A stretch of 12,819 nucleotides of DNA from DATIJJ01 sp039936115 (GCA_039936115.1 JBDTIZ010000226.1:1-12819), one strand, 5' to 3'; positions 1 through 6,583 are shown, counted from the stretch's first letter. Notes: generated by a model not told the origin, from the letters alone. Numbers and translations are program-made.

Positions 1-42
1 AGCACTCGCAGAAAGCTCAAGAAAAAGAAAGCCGCAGATTAG
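1..42 (+). CDS. Possible C-terminal end of a truncated upstream gene
   Basis: Reading frame 1 is open from the window edge to a TAG at 40-42 and gives STRRKLKKKKAAD, a strongly basic tail. A hairpin starts inside its last codons and continues past the stop, which suits a gene 3' end. Only 13 residues are visible, so no family can be named. The other two forward frames are also open for 60-67 bases, so the choice of frame is weak and rests on the hairpin position and the basic, low-complexity tail. Confidence 0.3.
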   Translation, partial: STRRKLKKKKAAD

Positions 43-60
43 GTCTTACGGCTTTTCCTT
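28..60 (+). terminator. Hairpin at the end of the truncated upstream gene, possible terminator
   Basis: AAAGCCG (28-34) pairs perfectly with CGGCTTT (49-55). A short inner AGA/TCT pairing (36-38 with 44-46) extends it, and TTTT-CC-TT follows. The T-run is interrupted, so this is a modest Rho-independent terminator candidate for a plus-strand gene ending at 42. Confidence 0.35.
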
Positions 61-74
61 AGGTTAGCGCTTAT

Positions 75-162
75 GCGGCTTGTCCGCGGTATCCAGTCAA
101 CTTGGCGTCTGTTTTGATTTGTACGATAGAGAGGGCGAACACACAGGTTCGCCCCTACAAAA
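75..162 (+). repeat. Dispersed hairpin repeat, copy 1 of a direct pair
   Basis: This 88-bp segment recurs at 254-341 with only two differences, both near its right end. It starts GCGGCTTGTCCGCGGTATCC and ends GCCCCTACAAAA. Near the right end GGGCGAAC (133-140) and GTTCGCCC (147-154) form a perfect 8-bp stem with a 6-nt loop. The left-end palindrome is decayed here relative to copy 2. Confidence 0.8.
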
Positions 163-185
163 GCACAAAAGTCTGCAACAACACC

Positions 186-253
186 GGTACGACGGCAGAG
201 AAAGGAATTACCCTATCCAGACGAATGAGCTTTCCTCCACGCGCCGTCGTACC
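186..253. repeat. Inverted repeat between the two direct repeats
   Basis: GGTACGACGGC (186-196) is the exact reverse complement of GCCGTCGTACC (243-253). A shorter inner pairing, AGGAA (203-207) with TTCCT (232-236), also exists. The right arm abuts the second direct repeat, so this looks like part of the same composite palindromic element. Confidence 0.6.
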
Positions 254-341
254 GCGGCTTGTCCGCGGTATCCAGTCAACTTGGCGTCTGTTTTGATTTG
301 TACGATAGAGAGGGCGAACACATAGGCTCGCCCCTACAAAA
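254..341 (+). repeat. Dispersed hairpin repeat, copy 2 of a direct pair
   Basis: Near-identical to 75-162 (86 of 88 bases). Its left end is a perfect hairpin: TACCGCGG (250-257), loop CTTGT, CCGCGGTA (263-270). The right hairpin GGGCGAAC (312-319) with GCTCGCCC (326-333) carries one mismatch caused by a substitution unique to this copy. A partial third copy lies at 7457-7486. Confidence 0.8.
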
Positions 342-370
342 TCCCTTTGAACGAAGTTTAAGATCAAGAG

Positions 371-1969
371 TTAGAAAAATCCCTTAGTATTACGCTGATC
401 ACCTGAAGGATTTGATTTATTAGTTGATTTTGAAGAAAGCAATCTACTGAAAAAACCTTGCATAACTGCTTTTTGTTTTTCTTCAACTCGATCAAAAGGA
501 CGAACCGTAGAATCATCATGCTTCTCAGATTTAGATTCATCTGCAACTTGTGCTGCATTCATAGCTAATGCCTGAGCAGCCTCATTAGCGATATGCGCTT
601 GATTCAATTTATCTAAGTACATTTGTCGCGATTCCGCTACTGCTCTGATTTCTGATTGCTGATTCAATAATGATTGTAGATTTGCTTCTAATCCTAAAAC
701 ATAGTCAAAACATTCCGCAGGTAGGCTATCCTTACCTTGCTTAGAATACTGCGCTTCCATAAATTTCATGAAGTCTGATGTTGGATTAGCATTTATTTCA
801 CCCTTCCATAGGGGAGTCATTTGAATTGCGGCTTCCATACCGCGCTGTCTAAGCTCTAAAAAATTAATTCTATACTGCAACTTCCTCACTACAAGATTAG
901 CTACAAGATTAGCTGTTTGTAAATCATAAGAGTGAAAATTCAAATCAATATCATCAAGATAACTTGGCTCGATGCTTTTCACTGTATCCATGAGCTTAAC
1001 AATTCTTGATTTAGATGCTGCAAGTTCTTCACGTTGTTGTTTAGCTACTTTCTGAGCTTTTAATTCCTGCAATTCAGCCTGAAGAGATTGAATACTTATA
1101 GATTCTTCTTTTGCATCATCAACCGAATCATAATCTGGATTTAATTCCTTTTTTAGCGCAGCAACATCAGAATTTAATACATTTAATCGTTGTGTTCTTT
1201 CCAAGTGTGCTTTCCTTAACTTCTCCATAATTTGCGCTTTCATAGCTTGATCATATTCGACTGCAGAAGATTTTAATTCACTTGCATTGCTAGCATATCG
1301 GCTTAAGTCATCTTCCAATTCAGATACCGTTTTTGTCAGCGCCTTAACGATGATTTCACTCAGCTCCGAATTCTGACCGTTTACATTGCGTGCTTTATTA
1401 TTAATTTCGATTAAATCAATAATTTTTTTGATGAGCGTGAGCTTGGCTAAATCTAGTGCGGCAAGAGATTCGTGAAATTGCTGAGCCTGACTTGAGGGAT
1501 CAATACAATTTGCTAAATATGTCTTTTCAATTCGTGTTTTAAGACTACTTAATTCAAGAAGCTTAAATCTATTTTGTAATATGGATAAGGACAGTACCAT
1601 ACCTTCTAACGACATCATCTGAGCGTCTTTATGAAGATTCGCTGACTCGGCACGCATATTCTCAGCACTTTCACCTTTTAATTTACTTATGCTTTCAGAG
1701 TAAGCCATTACTTTAGTGACTAAGATTAATTTTAGATGCGTACCCAACGAGCTAACCCATTCAACCAACAGCTCCAAAGAATTCATAGTGTGCAGATGTC
1801 GCAGACGTTGAGAGTATTCTTCTAATTTATGCAAATTTAAAAATGGTTTTAATTGATCAATGCGCTGAAGTGCCAGCTTGCTTAGCTCAGAAAATACCTG
1901 TGCTTTTTCAGTATCTTGCAGATCGCCAGATAATAAAGTGATACTACCATCAATATTTATTGTAAACAT
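371..1969 (-). CDS. Large soluble coiled-coil protein of unknown function
   Basis: A 532-aa protein that I do not recognise. It has no signal peptide and no membrane segment, so it is either cytosolic or exported by a signal-peptide-independent route. Long charged heptad-like helices dominate, especially residues about 200-335 (Glu/Lys/Leu/Gln-rich) and about 425-475 (Gln/Ala-rich). A helical N-terminal part (about 20-150) is richer in Leu. The C-terminal 50 residues are Ser/Asn/Lys-rich, low in predicted structure, and end in TKGFF. The ATG at 1967-1969 has a modest Shine-Dalgarno (GGGGA) a few bases upstream. The gene appears monocistronic, with 74 bp to the next minus-strand gene. In Legionella-like bacteria such lone coiled-coil proteins with a polar C-tail are often Dot/Icm type IV effectors. 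Here that is speculation, because no eukaryote-like enzymatic domain is visible. A structural or cytoskeletal role is equally open. Confidence 0.85.
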   Translation of the reverse strand: MFTINIDGSITLLSGDLQDTEKAQVFSELSKLALQRIDQLKPFLNLHKLEEYSQRLRHLHTMNSLELLVEWVSSLGTHLKLILVTKVMAYSESISKLKGESAENMRAESANLHKDAQMMSLEGMVLSLSILQNRFKLLELSSLKTRIEKTYLANCIDPSSQAQQFHESLAALDLAKLTLIKKIIDLIEINNKARNVNGQNSELSEIIVKALTKTVSELEDDLSRYASNASELKSSAVEYDQAMKAQIMEKLRKAHLERTQRLNVLNSDVAALKKELNPDYDSVDDAKEESISIQSLQAELQELKAQKVAKQQREELAASKSRIVKLMDTVKSIEPSYLDDIDLNFHSYDLQTANLVANLVVRKLQYRINFLELRQRGMEAAIQMTPLWKGEINANPTSDFMKFMEAQYSKQGKDSLPAECFDYVLGLEANLQSLLNQQSEIRAVAESRQMYLDKLNQAHIANEAAQALAMNAAQVADESKSEKHDDSTVRPFDRVEEKQKAVMQGFFSRLLSSKSTNKSNPSGDQRNTKGFF

Positions 1970-1990
1970 TCAACATTCCCCGAGGATTTT

Positions 1991-2020
1991 ATTTTAAGTG
2001 GGGTAATGATACTTTATGAA
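1991..2020 (-). promoter_or_regulatory. Possible promoter of the coiled-coil gene
   Basis: On the minus strand, TTCATA (2015-2020) and TAAAAT (1991-1996) are separated by 18 bp, about 20 bp before the start codon. The -10 matches five of six consensus bases and the -35 four of six. In an AT-rich gap this could arise by chance. Confidence 0.3.
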
Positions 2021-2043
2021 TATTAAGGGAACATTAGCGACTT

Positions 2044-2397
2044 TTATTTAGCCGATTCCGCGTTCGATTCAAGATGAATTTTTCGAAAAAACCGATGAAT
2101 AATCGGTGCGAATACCAAGGCGATAACTGCAATAAACGCTAAACCACTAAATAACGCATAGACGCCCGCAAATAATTTTCCACCAAAAGTCACGAGCGAT
2201 GCGGCAGGTCCCATGCCAGATAAAATCATTGAAGCATTTAAAAAGGCATCAATCCATGACATATGCTCAAACCAGTGATATCCCAACATACCAGTAAATA
2301 ACGCAACAATTATAAAAATCAATCCGATGGTCAGGTTGCGGAACATGTGCAACCAAAATTGGGTGGATTGATTTTTTCTATGAGTTGGTTTTTTCAT
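2044..2397 (-). CDS. Small two-TM ion-channel-like membrane protein lacking the K+ filter
   Basis: A 117-aa inner-membrane protein. TM1 is about residues 20-42 and TM2 about 72-98, with a re-entrant-like segment between them (WIDAFLNASMILSGMGPAAS, about 48-67). The TM1/pore-helix/TM2 layout matches the bacterial two-TM ion-channel fold (Ion_trans_2). Where a K+ channel has TVGYGD, this protein has SGMGP, so K+ selectivity is not supported. From memory, similar short proteins occur in many proteobacteria and are usually left as hypothetical or potassium-channel-like. The frame is open upstream to 2493, but that extension runs through a palindromic repeat. The ATG at 2395-2397 has AAAGGAAA about 8 bases ahead and gives a normal Lys-rich cytoplasmic N-terminus, so it is chosen. 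Confidence 0.75.
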   Translation of the reverse strand: MKKPTHRKNQSTQFWLHMFRNLTIGLIFIIVALFTGMLGYHWFEHMSWIDAFLNASMILSGMGPAASLVTFGGKLFAGVYALFSGLAFIAVIALVFAPIIHRFFRKIHLESNAESAK

Positions 2398-2441
2398 GTG
2401 AATATTTCCTTTCGTCCTTGTAGTGGCAGACCAATCTGTCA

Positions 2442-2460
2442 TTCCCGCTAGGCGGGAATA
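2442..2460. repeat. Short REP-like palindrome
   Basis: ATTCCCGC (2442-2449), loop TAG, GCGGGAAT (2453-2460): a perfect 8-bp stem, preceded by GTC and followed by AACA. It resembles the widespread 'TCATTCCCGC' type intergenic repeat. Related half-sites occur at 11387-11393 and 11417-11423. It sits between the divergent channel-like and MFS genes. Confidence 0.6.
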
Positions 2461-2463
2461 ACA

Positions 2464-2493
2464 AGTATGTCTCATTGTGAATGACTTTATCAA
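2464..2493 (-). promoter_or_regulatory. Candidate promoter of the channel-like gene
   Basis: On the minus strand, TTGATA (2488-2493) and CATACT (2464-2469) are separated by 18 bp. Transcription would start near 2457, inside the palindrome at 2442-2460, leaving a leader of about 60 nt. It overlaps the opposing promoter at 2475-2503. Confidence 0.4.
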
Positions 2494-2503
2494 CCCGTAT
2501 ACT
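2475..2503 (+). promoter_or_regulatory. Promoter of the MFS transporter gene
   Basis: TTGTGA (2475-2480) and TATACT (2498-2503) are separated by exactly 17 bp, a good sigma-70 match. Transcription would begin near 2510, giving a leader of about 20 nt that carries AAAGGGA before the ATG at 2530. Confidence 0.6.
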
Positions 2504-2529
2504 GTTTATCAAATAAAGGGATATCCATT

Positions 2530-3717
2530 ATGCCTACCCAAATCAAACCCTCTTTTTTCACCTTACTCTTACTCATTTCGTTCGCATCCGTTAACGCCGT
2601 TCTATACACACCCGCATTACCTTCCATCGCAACGGCATTTGATATTTCGCATGATATGGCGCAACTGACTATGAGTTGGTTTTTGATTGGCTATGCCGTG
2701 GGTCAATTAATTTATGGACCGATCGCTAATCGTTTTGGACGCAAACCAGCGTTATATGCGGGAATTATTTTGCAAATAGTCAGCAGCTTGATTTGTGTTT
2801 CCGCTGGTATGTTTCATGAATTTTCTATTTTGATTTTAGGGCGATTTATGTTGGCTCTAGGTTCGGGTGTCGGACTTAAGATGACTTTTACCTTAGTGAA
2901 TGAATGCTACGAACCCAAAATCGCGAGTCAAAAAATTTCTTATCTCATGCTTGCATTTGCCGTCACGCCCGGACTCGGGGTTGCATTAGGTGGAATACTG
3001 AATACCCATTTTGGTTGGATCAGTTGTTTTTATGCGAGCGCCGTTTATGGCTTGATATTATTTATTTTGTCAATGCGCTTACCCGAAACGCAAACTACTC
3101 TCGATCTTAAAGCGCTGCAAATAAAACATTTATGGGCAGGTTACAGCAAACAATTTAAAAATAAATTGTTACTCGCAGGCGGGTTTTTAATGGGTAGCTG
3201 TAGCTGTTTTATTTATGTGTTTGCTGCGGTCGCGCCGTTTATCGCTATTAATAGTCTAGGCATGAATAGTGCTGAATATGGATTTGCAAATCTACTGCCA
3301 CCGCTCGGTTTGATTTCAGGCTCACTATTGTCTGCGCGTCTCTCACAGAAATTTGCGTTAGGGTCAATCGTATTCACTGGAATTTTGACGTCATGCGTTG
3401 GCGTGCTCTGGATGATTATTTCAATCACCTTGCATGCAGGTGCTATTTTTAGTTTATTTGCACCCATGATTATGATTTATTTTGGATTATCGCTAATTTT
3501 AGCCAATGCATCGGTCACTGCCTTAAGTCATGTGAGCGATAAATCACATGGCTCTGCCGTGATGAATTTTGTGAATATGGGCACGGCAACACTAGTGGTG
3601 TTAAGTCTCAAATTTATGCCGTTGCATATCGGATTATTGCCGATAATCTATCTGATATTATGCTCATGTATGCTGCTAGTTTATCGATGGATGATGCGGC
3701 AACTTGTCATTTTATAA
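2530..3717 (+). CDS. MFS exporter, Bcr/CflA (drug resistance) type
   Basis: A 395-aa integral inner-membrane protein with about 12 hydrophobic segments, typical of the major facilitator superfamily. The family motif between TM2 and TM3 is clear (YGPIANRFGRKPALYAG, about residues 64-80). The N-terminus (YTPALPSIATAF, then a Leu/Met-rich TM2 with YAVGQLIYGP) is characteristic of the Bcr/CflA subfamily. These are proton-driven exporters for drugs such as bicyclomycin or for small metabolites; the substrate here cannot be told. The start at 2530 has AAAGGGA upstream and fits the family's short N-terminus. Its promoter is at 2475-2503. The stop overlaps the convergent yhbY stop by six bases, so no terminator fits between them. 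Confidence 0.88.
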   Translation: MPTQIKPSFFTLLLLISFASVNAVLYTPALPSIATAFDISHDMAQLTMSWFLIGYAVGQLIYGPIANRFGRKPALYAGIILQIVSSLICVSAGMFHEFSILILGRFMLALGSGVGLKMTFTLVNECYEPKIASQKISYLMLAFAVTPGLGVALGGILNTHFGWISCFYASAVYGLILFILSMRLPETQTTLDLKALQIKHLWAGYSKQFKNKLLLAGGFLMGSCSCFIYVFAAVAPFIAINSLGMNSAEYGFANLLPPLGLISGSLLSARLSQKFALGSIVFTGILTSCVGVLWMIISITLHAGAIFSLFAPMIMIYFGLSLILANASVTALSHVSDKSHGSAVMNFVNMGTATLVVLSLKFMPLHIGLLPIIYLILCSCMLLVYRWMMRQLVIL

Positions 3718-3990
3718 ATGCTTATCACTCTCGCGATAAATAATCCCGATCTTACCTACCATTTGCACGCCTTCTGCCTTCATCGCTGAACAGAGATCTG
3801 CAAAAAATCCGCGACGGGTTTCACGATCTTCGGTTTGAATACGAACTTTAATTAATTCATGATCATACAAAGCCCGATCCACTTCGTTCTTAACTGCATC
3901 TGTTAATCCTTGATGTCCGATAAAGACAATAGGCTTTAATTTGTGGGCTTTAGCTTTGAGTGCTTGCCTGGATTTTGGGGTGAGAGACAT
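3712..3990 (-). CDS. yhbY: Ribosome assembly RNA-binding protein YhbY
   Basis: A 92-aa single-domain CRS1/YhbY (CRM) protein; the E. coli homologue is about 97 aa. The family associates with pre-50S ribosomal particles. The RNA-binding loop IGHQGLT (about residues 24-30), the following ELIKVRIQTEDRETR (about 45-59) and the final VGKIGIIYR strand match the family along its whole length. The ATG at 3988-3990 has TAGGAAG about 8 bases upstream. It lies 105 bp downstream of thiD on the same strand but probably has its own promoter (4016-4044). Its last six bases overlap the end of the MFS gene on the other strand. Confidence 0.92.
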   Translation of the reverse strand: MSLTPKSRQALKAKAHKLKPIVFIGHQGLTDAVKNEVDRALYDHELIKVRIQTEDRETRRGFFADLCSAMKAEGVQMVGKIGIIYRESDKHL

Positions 3991-4015
3991 AGGTTTTACT
4001 TCCTAAAAGGGCGTT

Positions 4016-4044
4016 AGTTTAATGGGTATTTGGCTTAACAACAA
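4016..4044 (-). promoter_or_regulatory. Possible yhbY promoter
   Basis: On the minus strand, TTGTTG (4039-4044) and TAAACT (4016-4021) are separated by 17 bp and lie about 26 bases before the start codon. Each hexamer matches four of six consensus bases. No clear terminator separates it from thiD, so read-through from the thi operon is also possible. Confidence 0.35.
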
Positions 4045-4095
4045 GGATGAAAATGTTTTGTGGCTTTTGACTTTTCTCCTTATCCCTACAAAGAA

Positions 4096-4905
4096 CTAGA
4101 AAAAATGGCCCACCGGTCCAGCGCCTCGACCTAATTGAAATTCACTACCCACCTCTATGGCTTTCGTTAAATACTGTTTTGCATTCAACACAGCATCATA
4201 CAGCGAATAATCCAACGCAAGAAACGATGCAATCGCTGATGACAAAGTACAACCCGTCCCGTGCGTTTGTTGCGTATCAATACGATCTGCCTGCAACCAC
4301 TCACAGTGCTGTTCGTTTTTCATATACAACACATCGGATGATTGAGTTGAAACTAAATGCCCACCTTTTACTAAGACATTAATATTAAATTGTCTACCTA
4401 ATTTTTTTGCCGCTTGTTCCATGTCAGCAGTCGTCATAATCGATTCACCGAGTAATTTTTCTGCTTCCACTAAATTTGGCGTAATCAGTGTAACAAGAGG
4501 AAATAATTTTTCTTTCAATACTGCAATCGTATTTTCCTGCAGAAGCAGCGATCCGTTTTTTGAAACCATCACGGGATCAAGCACTATATAACGCGGTTGA
4601 TATTTTTGTAACCCAGCAACAACTGCATCAATAATTTTTGTATTGTGCAACATTCCAATTTTAACGCTATCAATACTAATATCAGTAAAAACCGAATCCA
4701 TTTGTTGTTGAACAAACTCAGGCGGAATTTCCTGTATGCCTTGCACACCTTGCGTATTTTGTGCGGTTAAGGCCGTGATAATTGAAATTGCATAACAACC
4801 TAATGCTGATATTGTTTTAATATCACCCTGAATACCTGCACCACCTGATGGATCAGAACCGGCAATAGTTGCTACGCAATGATATTGTTTATTTTTTTTC
4901 ATCAT
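4096..4905 (-). CDS. thiD: Hydroxymethylpyrimidine (phosphate) kinase ThiD
   Basis: A 269-aa ribokinase-fold kinase of usual length. It phosphorylates HMP and HMP-phosphate to the diphosphate used by thiamine-phosphate synthase. Visible motifs, counting from the chosen start: AGSDPSGGAGIQGD (about 15-28), DPVMVSKNG (about 110-118), TPNLVEAEKLLG (about 142-153), VLVKGGH (about 177-183) and THGTGCTLSSA (about 214-224), whose GTGC forms the anion hole. It is the last gene of thiE-thiM-thiD. The frame opens at an ATG at 4935, but the family normally begins just before the glycine motif. The tandem ATG pair at 4903-4905/4900-4902, behind a weak AGAGCAG, gives that length and a 17-nt overlap with thiM. 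The start is uncertain within these options. Confidence 0.93.
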   Translation of the reverse strand: MMKKNKQYHCVATIAGSDPSGGAGIQGDIKTISALGCYAISIITALTAQNTQGVQGIQEIPPEFVQQQMDSVFTDISIDSVKIGMLHNTKIIDAVVAGLQKYQPRYIVLDPVMVSKNGSLLLQENTIAVLKEKLFPLVTLITPNLVEAEKLLGESIMTTADMEQAAKKLGRQFNINVLVKGGHLVSTQSSDVLYMKNEQHCEWLQADRIDTQQTHGTGCTLSSAIASFLALDYSLYDAVLNAKQYLTKAIEVGSEFQLGRGAGPVGHFF

Positions 4906-5671
4906 AGTTCTGCTCTGGTATTTCATGCAATGCATCCAAAAAATTCATTTTAAATGACCCAGGTCCTGTCGATTTCTTTGCAGCGATTTCTCCGCAGACG
5001 CCATAAAAAACTGCGGCAGCGGCCGCAGCATCAAAGCGATTTTTTTCCACACTATGAAACGCAGCAACGAGAGATGATAATAAACAACCGGTCCCCGTCA
5101 CTAATGGCATCAGAGGCGAGCCATAAGTAAATTCTTCGGCAATTTCATTCTCAACAATGACATCCGTTTTACCGCTGATAACAACGACTGTATTATAATA
5201 AGCGGATAACAGTTTTGCGCCTTGCACGGCATCTGCACTCTCCATTGTGCTATCCACACCTTTCGTCAATGCTGATAAATTGGTTAATGCCATTATTTCG
5301 CTCGCATTACCGCGCACGATTGCGATTTGGAATTCTTTCAAAAAATGTAAACTGGTTTCCGTACGATACTTACTTGCACCGGCACCGACTGGATCTAAAA
5401 TAATAGGTTTATTAAATCGATTGGCAGCAATACACGTTTGCTCGCAAAGGTGATTAAAAGCTTTATTTAACGTGCCTAAATTAATAACCACACATGCAGC
5501 GAGTTTAACTAATTCTTCAACTTCTTGCTCTGCATTACTCATCACTGGCGATGCGCCTAAACTCAATAATCCATTCGCAACAAAATCCATCGTCACATCA
5601 TTGGTAATATTCAGTATGAGTGGTTTTTCTTGTTTTATTTTAGTGACTATTTTAGTAATTTTGGTAAACAT
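4889..5671 (-). CDS. thiM: Hydroxyethylthiazole kinase ThiM
   Basis: A 260-aa cytosolic kinase that phosphorylates 4-methyl-5-(2-hydroxyethyl)thiazole, the thiazole salvage step of thiamine synthesis. The family signature starts at LILNITNDVTMDF (about 18-30) and continues with GASPVMSNAEQEVEELV (about 39-55), ILDPVGAGAS (about 91-100), VRGNASEI (about 119-126) and the active-site VTGTGCLLSS (191-200), with the conserved Cys at 196. The common His of the VHxITN motif is Leu-Asn here. The start overlaps the end of thiE by 20 nt and its end overlaps thiD, indicating translational coupling. With ThiD and ThiE it forms a complete salvage set. Confidence 0.93.
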   Translation of the reverse strand: MFTKITKIVTKIKQEKPLILNITNDVTMDFVANGLLSLGASPVMSNAEQEVEELVKLAACVVINLGTLNKAFNHLCEQTCIAANRFNKPIILDPVGAGASKYRTETSLHFLKEFQIAIVRGNASEIMALTNLSALTKGVDSTMESADAVQGAKLLSAYYNTVVVISGKTDVIVENEIAEEFTYGSPLMPLVTGTGCLLSSLVAAFHSVEKNRFDAAAAAAVFYGVCGEIAAKKSTGPGSFKMNFLDALHEIPEQNYDEKK

Positions 5672-6296
5672 GATTTATCCTCTTGATTAAATCCGCAGAT
5701 AACTGCACTGGATCCGCTGCATCGTGAATTGCGCTGACAATCGCAACACCAGCCGCACCTGCCTCTATCACTTCTTGAACATTTGTTAAATTAATTCCAC
5801 CAATCGCAACGGCTGGATGTTTGGATTTTTTTACGATCTCTTTTAAACCGTCTATTTGCCAGATTGTTTTGCAATCTAATTTTGTTTTACTAGGATAAAT
5901 TGCACTCGCTGCGATGTAGTCTATGCATGTCAATTGATTCGCTAATTCGAGTTGTAACATTGTTTCGACCGACCAACCGATTATTTTATTTTCACCTAGT
6001 AATTGACGGGCATCTTGGGGAGAAATATCCGATTGCCCAAGGTGAACTCCATCAGCATCTATCTCTTTTGCAATCGCAACATTATCATTAATAATAAGTG
6101 GGATATTCTGCGGCTGTAAAATTGATTTCAATGCTAATGCCCATTGACGCAATTCAGTGGCTTTAAACTGTTTAGCACGCAATTGCACTGAAGTTATACC
6201 GCCTTGTATACATTGTGAAATAAAATTTTTGTACTCGTGAATGGTTTGTTGTTTTATATCAGTCACTAAGCAAAGTTTTAAATAATTCGCTGACAT
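5652..6296 (-). CDS. thiE: Thiamine-phosphate synthase ThiE
   Basis: A 214-aa TIM-barrel enzyme joining HMP diphosphate and thiazole phosphate to make thiamine monophosphate. Pyrophosphate-binding Q38-x-R40-x-K42 lies in SVQLRAKQF. The Mg2+ ligands D71 and D90 sit in IINDN and HLGQSD with the family's 19-residue spacing. The C-terminal phosphate loop AIGGIN ... GVAIVSAI is present. Two places are diverged: the usual Glu of QLREK is Ala, and the usual GxGPxFxTxTK loop reads AASAIYPSKTK. The ATG at 6294-6296 has AAAGGAAA five to six bases upstream. It is the first gene of the thi operon. The leader carries the repeat array and inverted repeat at 6336-6583 and no recognisable TPP riboswitch. Confidence 0.92.
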   Translation of the reverse strand: MSANYLKLCLVTDIKQQTIHEYKNFISQCIQGGITSVQLRAKQFKATELRQWALALKSILQPQNIPLIINDNVAIAKEIDADGVHLGQSDISPQDARQLLGENKIIGWSVETMLQLELANQLTCIDYIAASAIYPSKTKLDCKTIWQIDGLKEIVKKSKHPAVAIGGINLTNVQEVIEAGAAGVAIVSAIHDAADPVQLSADLIKRINHVYQNY

Positions 6297-6335
6297 AGCT
6301 TTCCTTTGATTGCTCTAAATTTGCCGCCACACTTC

Positions 6336-6462
6336 AATCTGTCATCCCGCACATGTAATCTGTCACCCTGCCACTTGTAATCTGTCACCCCACACTTGCA
6401 ATCTGTCACCCCGCACTTGCAATCTGTCACCCCACACTTGCAATCTGTCACCCCGCACTTGT
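6336..6462 (+). repeat. Tandem array of about six 21-bp units
   Basis: Units begin at 6336, 6357, 6379, 6400, 6421 and 6442. Five are 21 bp and one (6357) is 22 bp. The consensus begins AATCTGTCACCCCGCACTTG and ends in C or T. Differences are mostly C/T and G/A changes: CCCCGCAC alternates with CCCCACAC in successive units, suggesting duplication of unit pairs. Each unit is the left half of the REP-like hairpin that ends the array. There are no unique spacers, so it is not a CRISPR. Confidence 0.85.
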
Positions 6463-6583
6463 TGCGGGGTCTGGTATCAAAAACATAAAAATAGTCATTA
6501 AAAATATAATGTCTTTTTTATAAATTTAAAGCCCAGACCCCGCAACAAGTGCGGGGTGACAGTAAACAAATGCGGGGTGACAG
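6446..6583. repeat. REPIN/BIME-like inverted pair of REP hairpins
   Basis: A perfect 29-bp inverted repeat: left arm 6446-6474, right arm 6533-6561, with a 58-bp AT-rich core. Each arm is itself a hairpin: CCCCGCA, 5-nt loop, TGCGGGG (6451-6457/6463-6469 and 6538-6544/6550-6556). TGCGGGGTGACAG occurs at 6550 and again at 6571, so the 21-bp period continues in reversed orientation on the right. A small AT hairpin lies in the core (6500-6506 with 6512-6518, one mismatch). A homologous element ends the window. Confidence 0.8.

Larger units (their letters stand above)
43..370. other. Intergenic stretch made mostly of repeats
   Basis: About 330 bases with no convincing gene. Two 88-bp direct repeats flank a 91-bp unit containing its own inverted repeat. 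The open frames here run through the repeats in several frames at once and have no ribosome-binding site, so they are not taken as genes. If the basic tail ending at 42 is a real gene end, this is a convergent intergenic region facing the end of the coiled-coil gene at 371. Confidence 0.6.

Noticed and set aside
80..367. Several small open frames on both strands
   Set aside because: They run through the 88-bp repeats in multiple frames, lack ribosome-binding sites and show no protein-like composition.
2398..2493. 32-residue N-terminal extension of the channel-like protein
   Set aside because: It is encoded by the REP-like palindrome and promoter region. The internal ATG has a good AAGGAAA site and gives a sensible membrane protein start.
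4906..4935. Upstream ATG start for ThiD
   Set aside because: It would extend the protein by ten residues beyond the family start with no Shine-Dalgarno. Possible but less likely than the tandem ATG pair.
6336..6583. CRISPR array
   Set aside because: The units are contiguous 21-mers with no unique spacers and no cas genes nearby.
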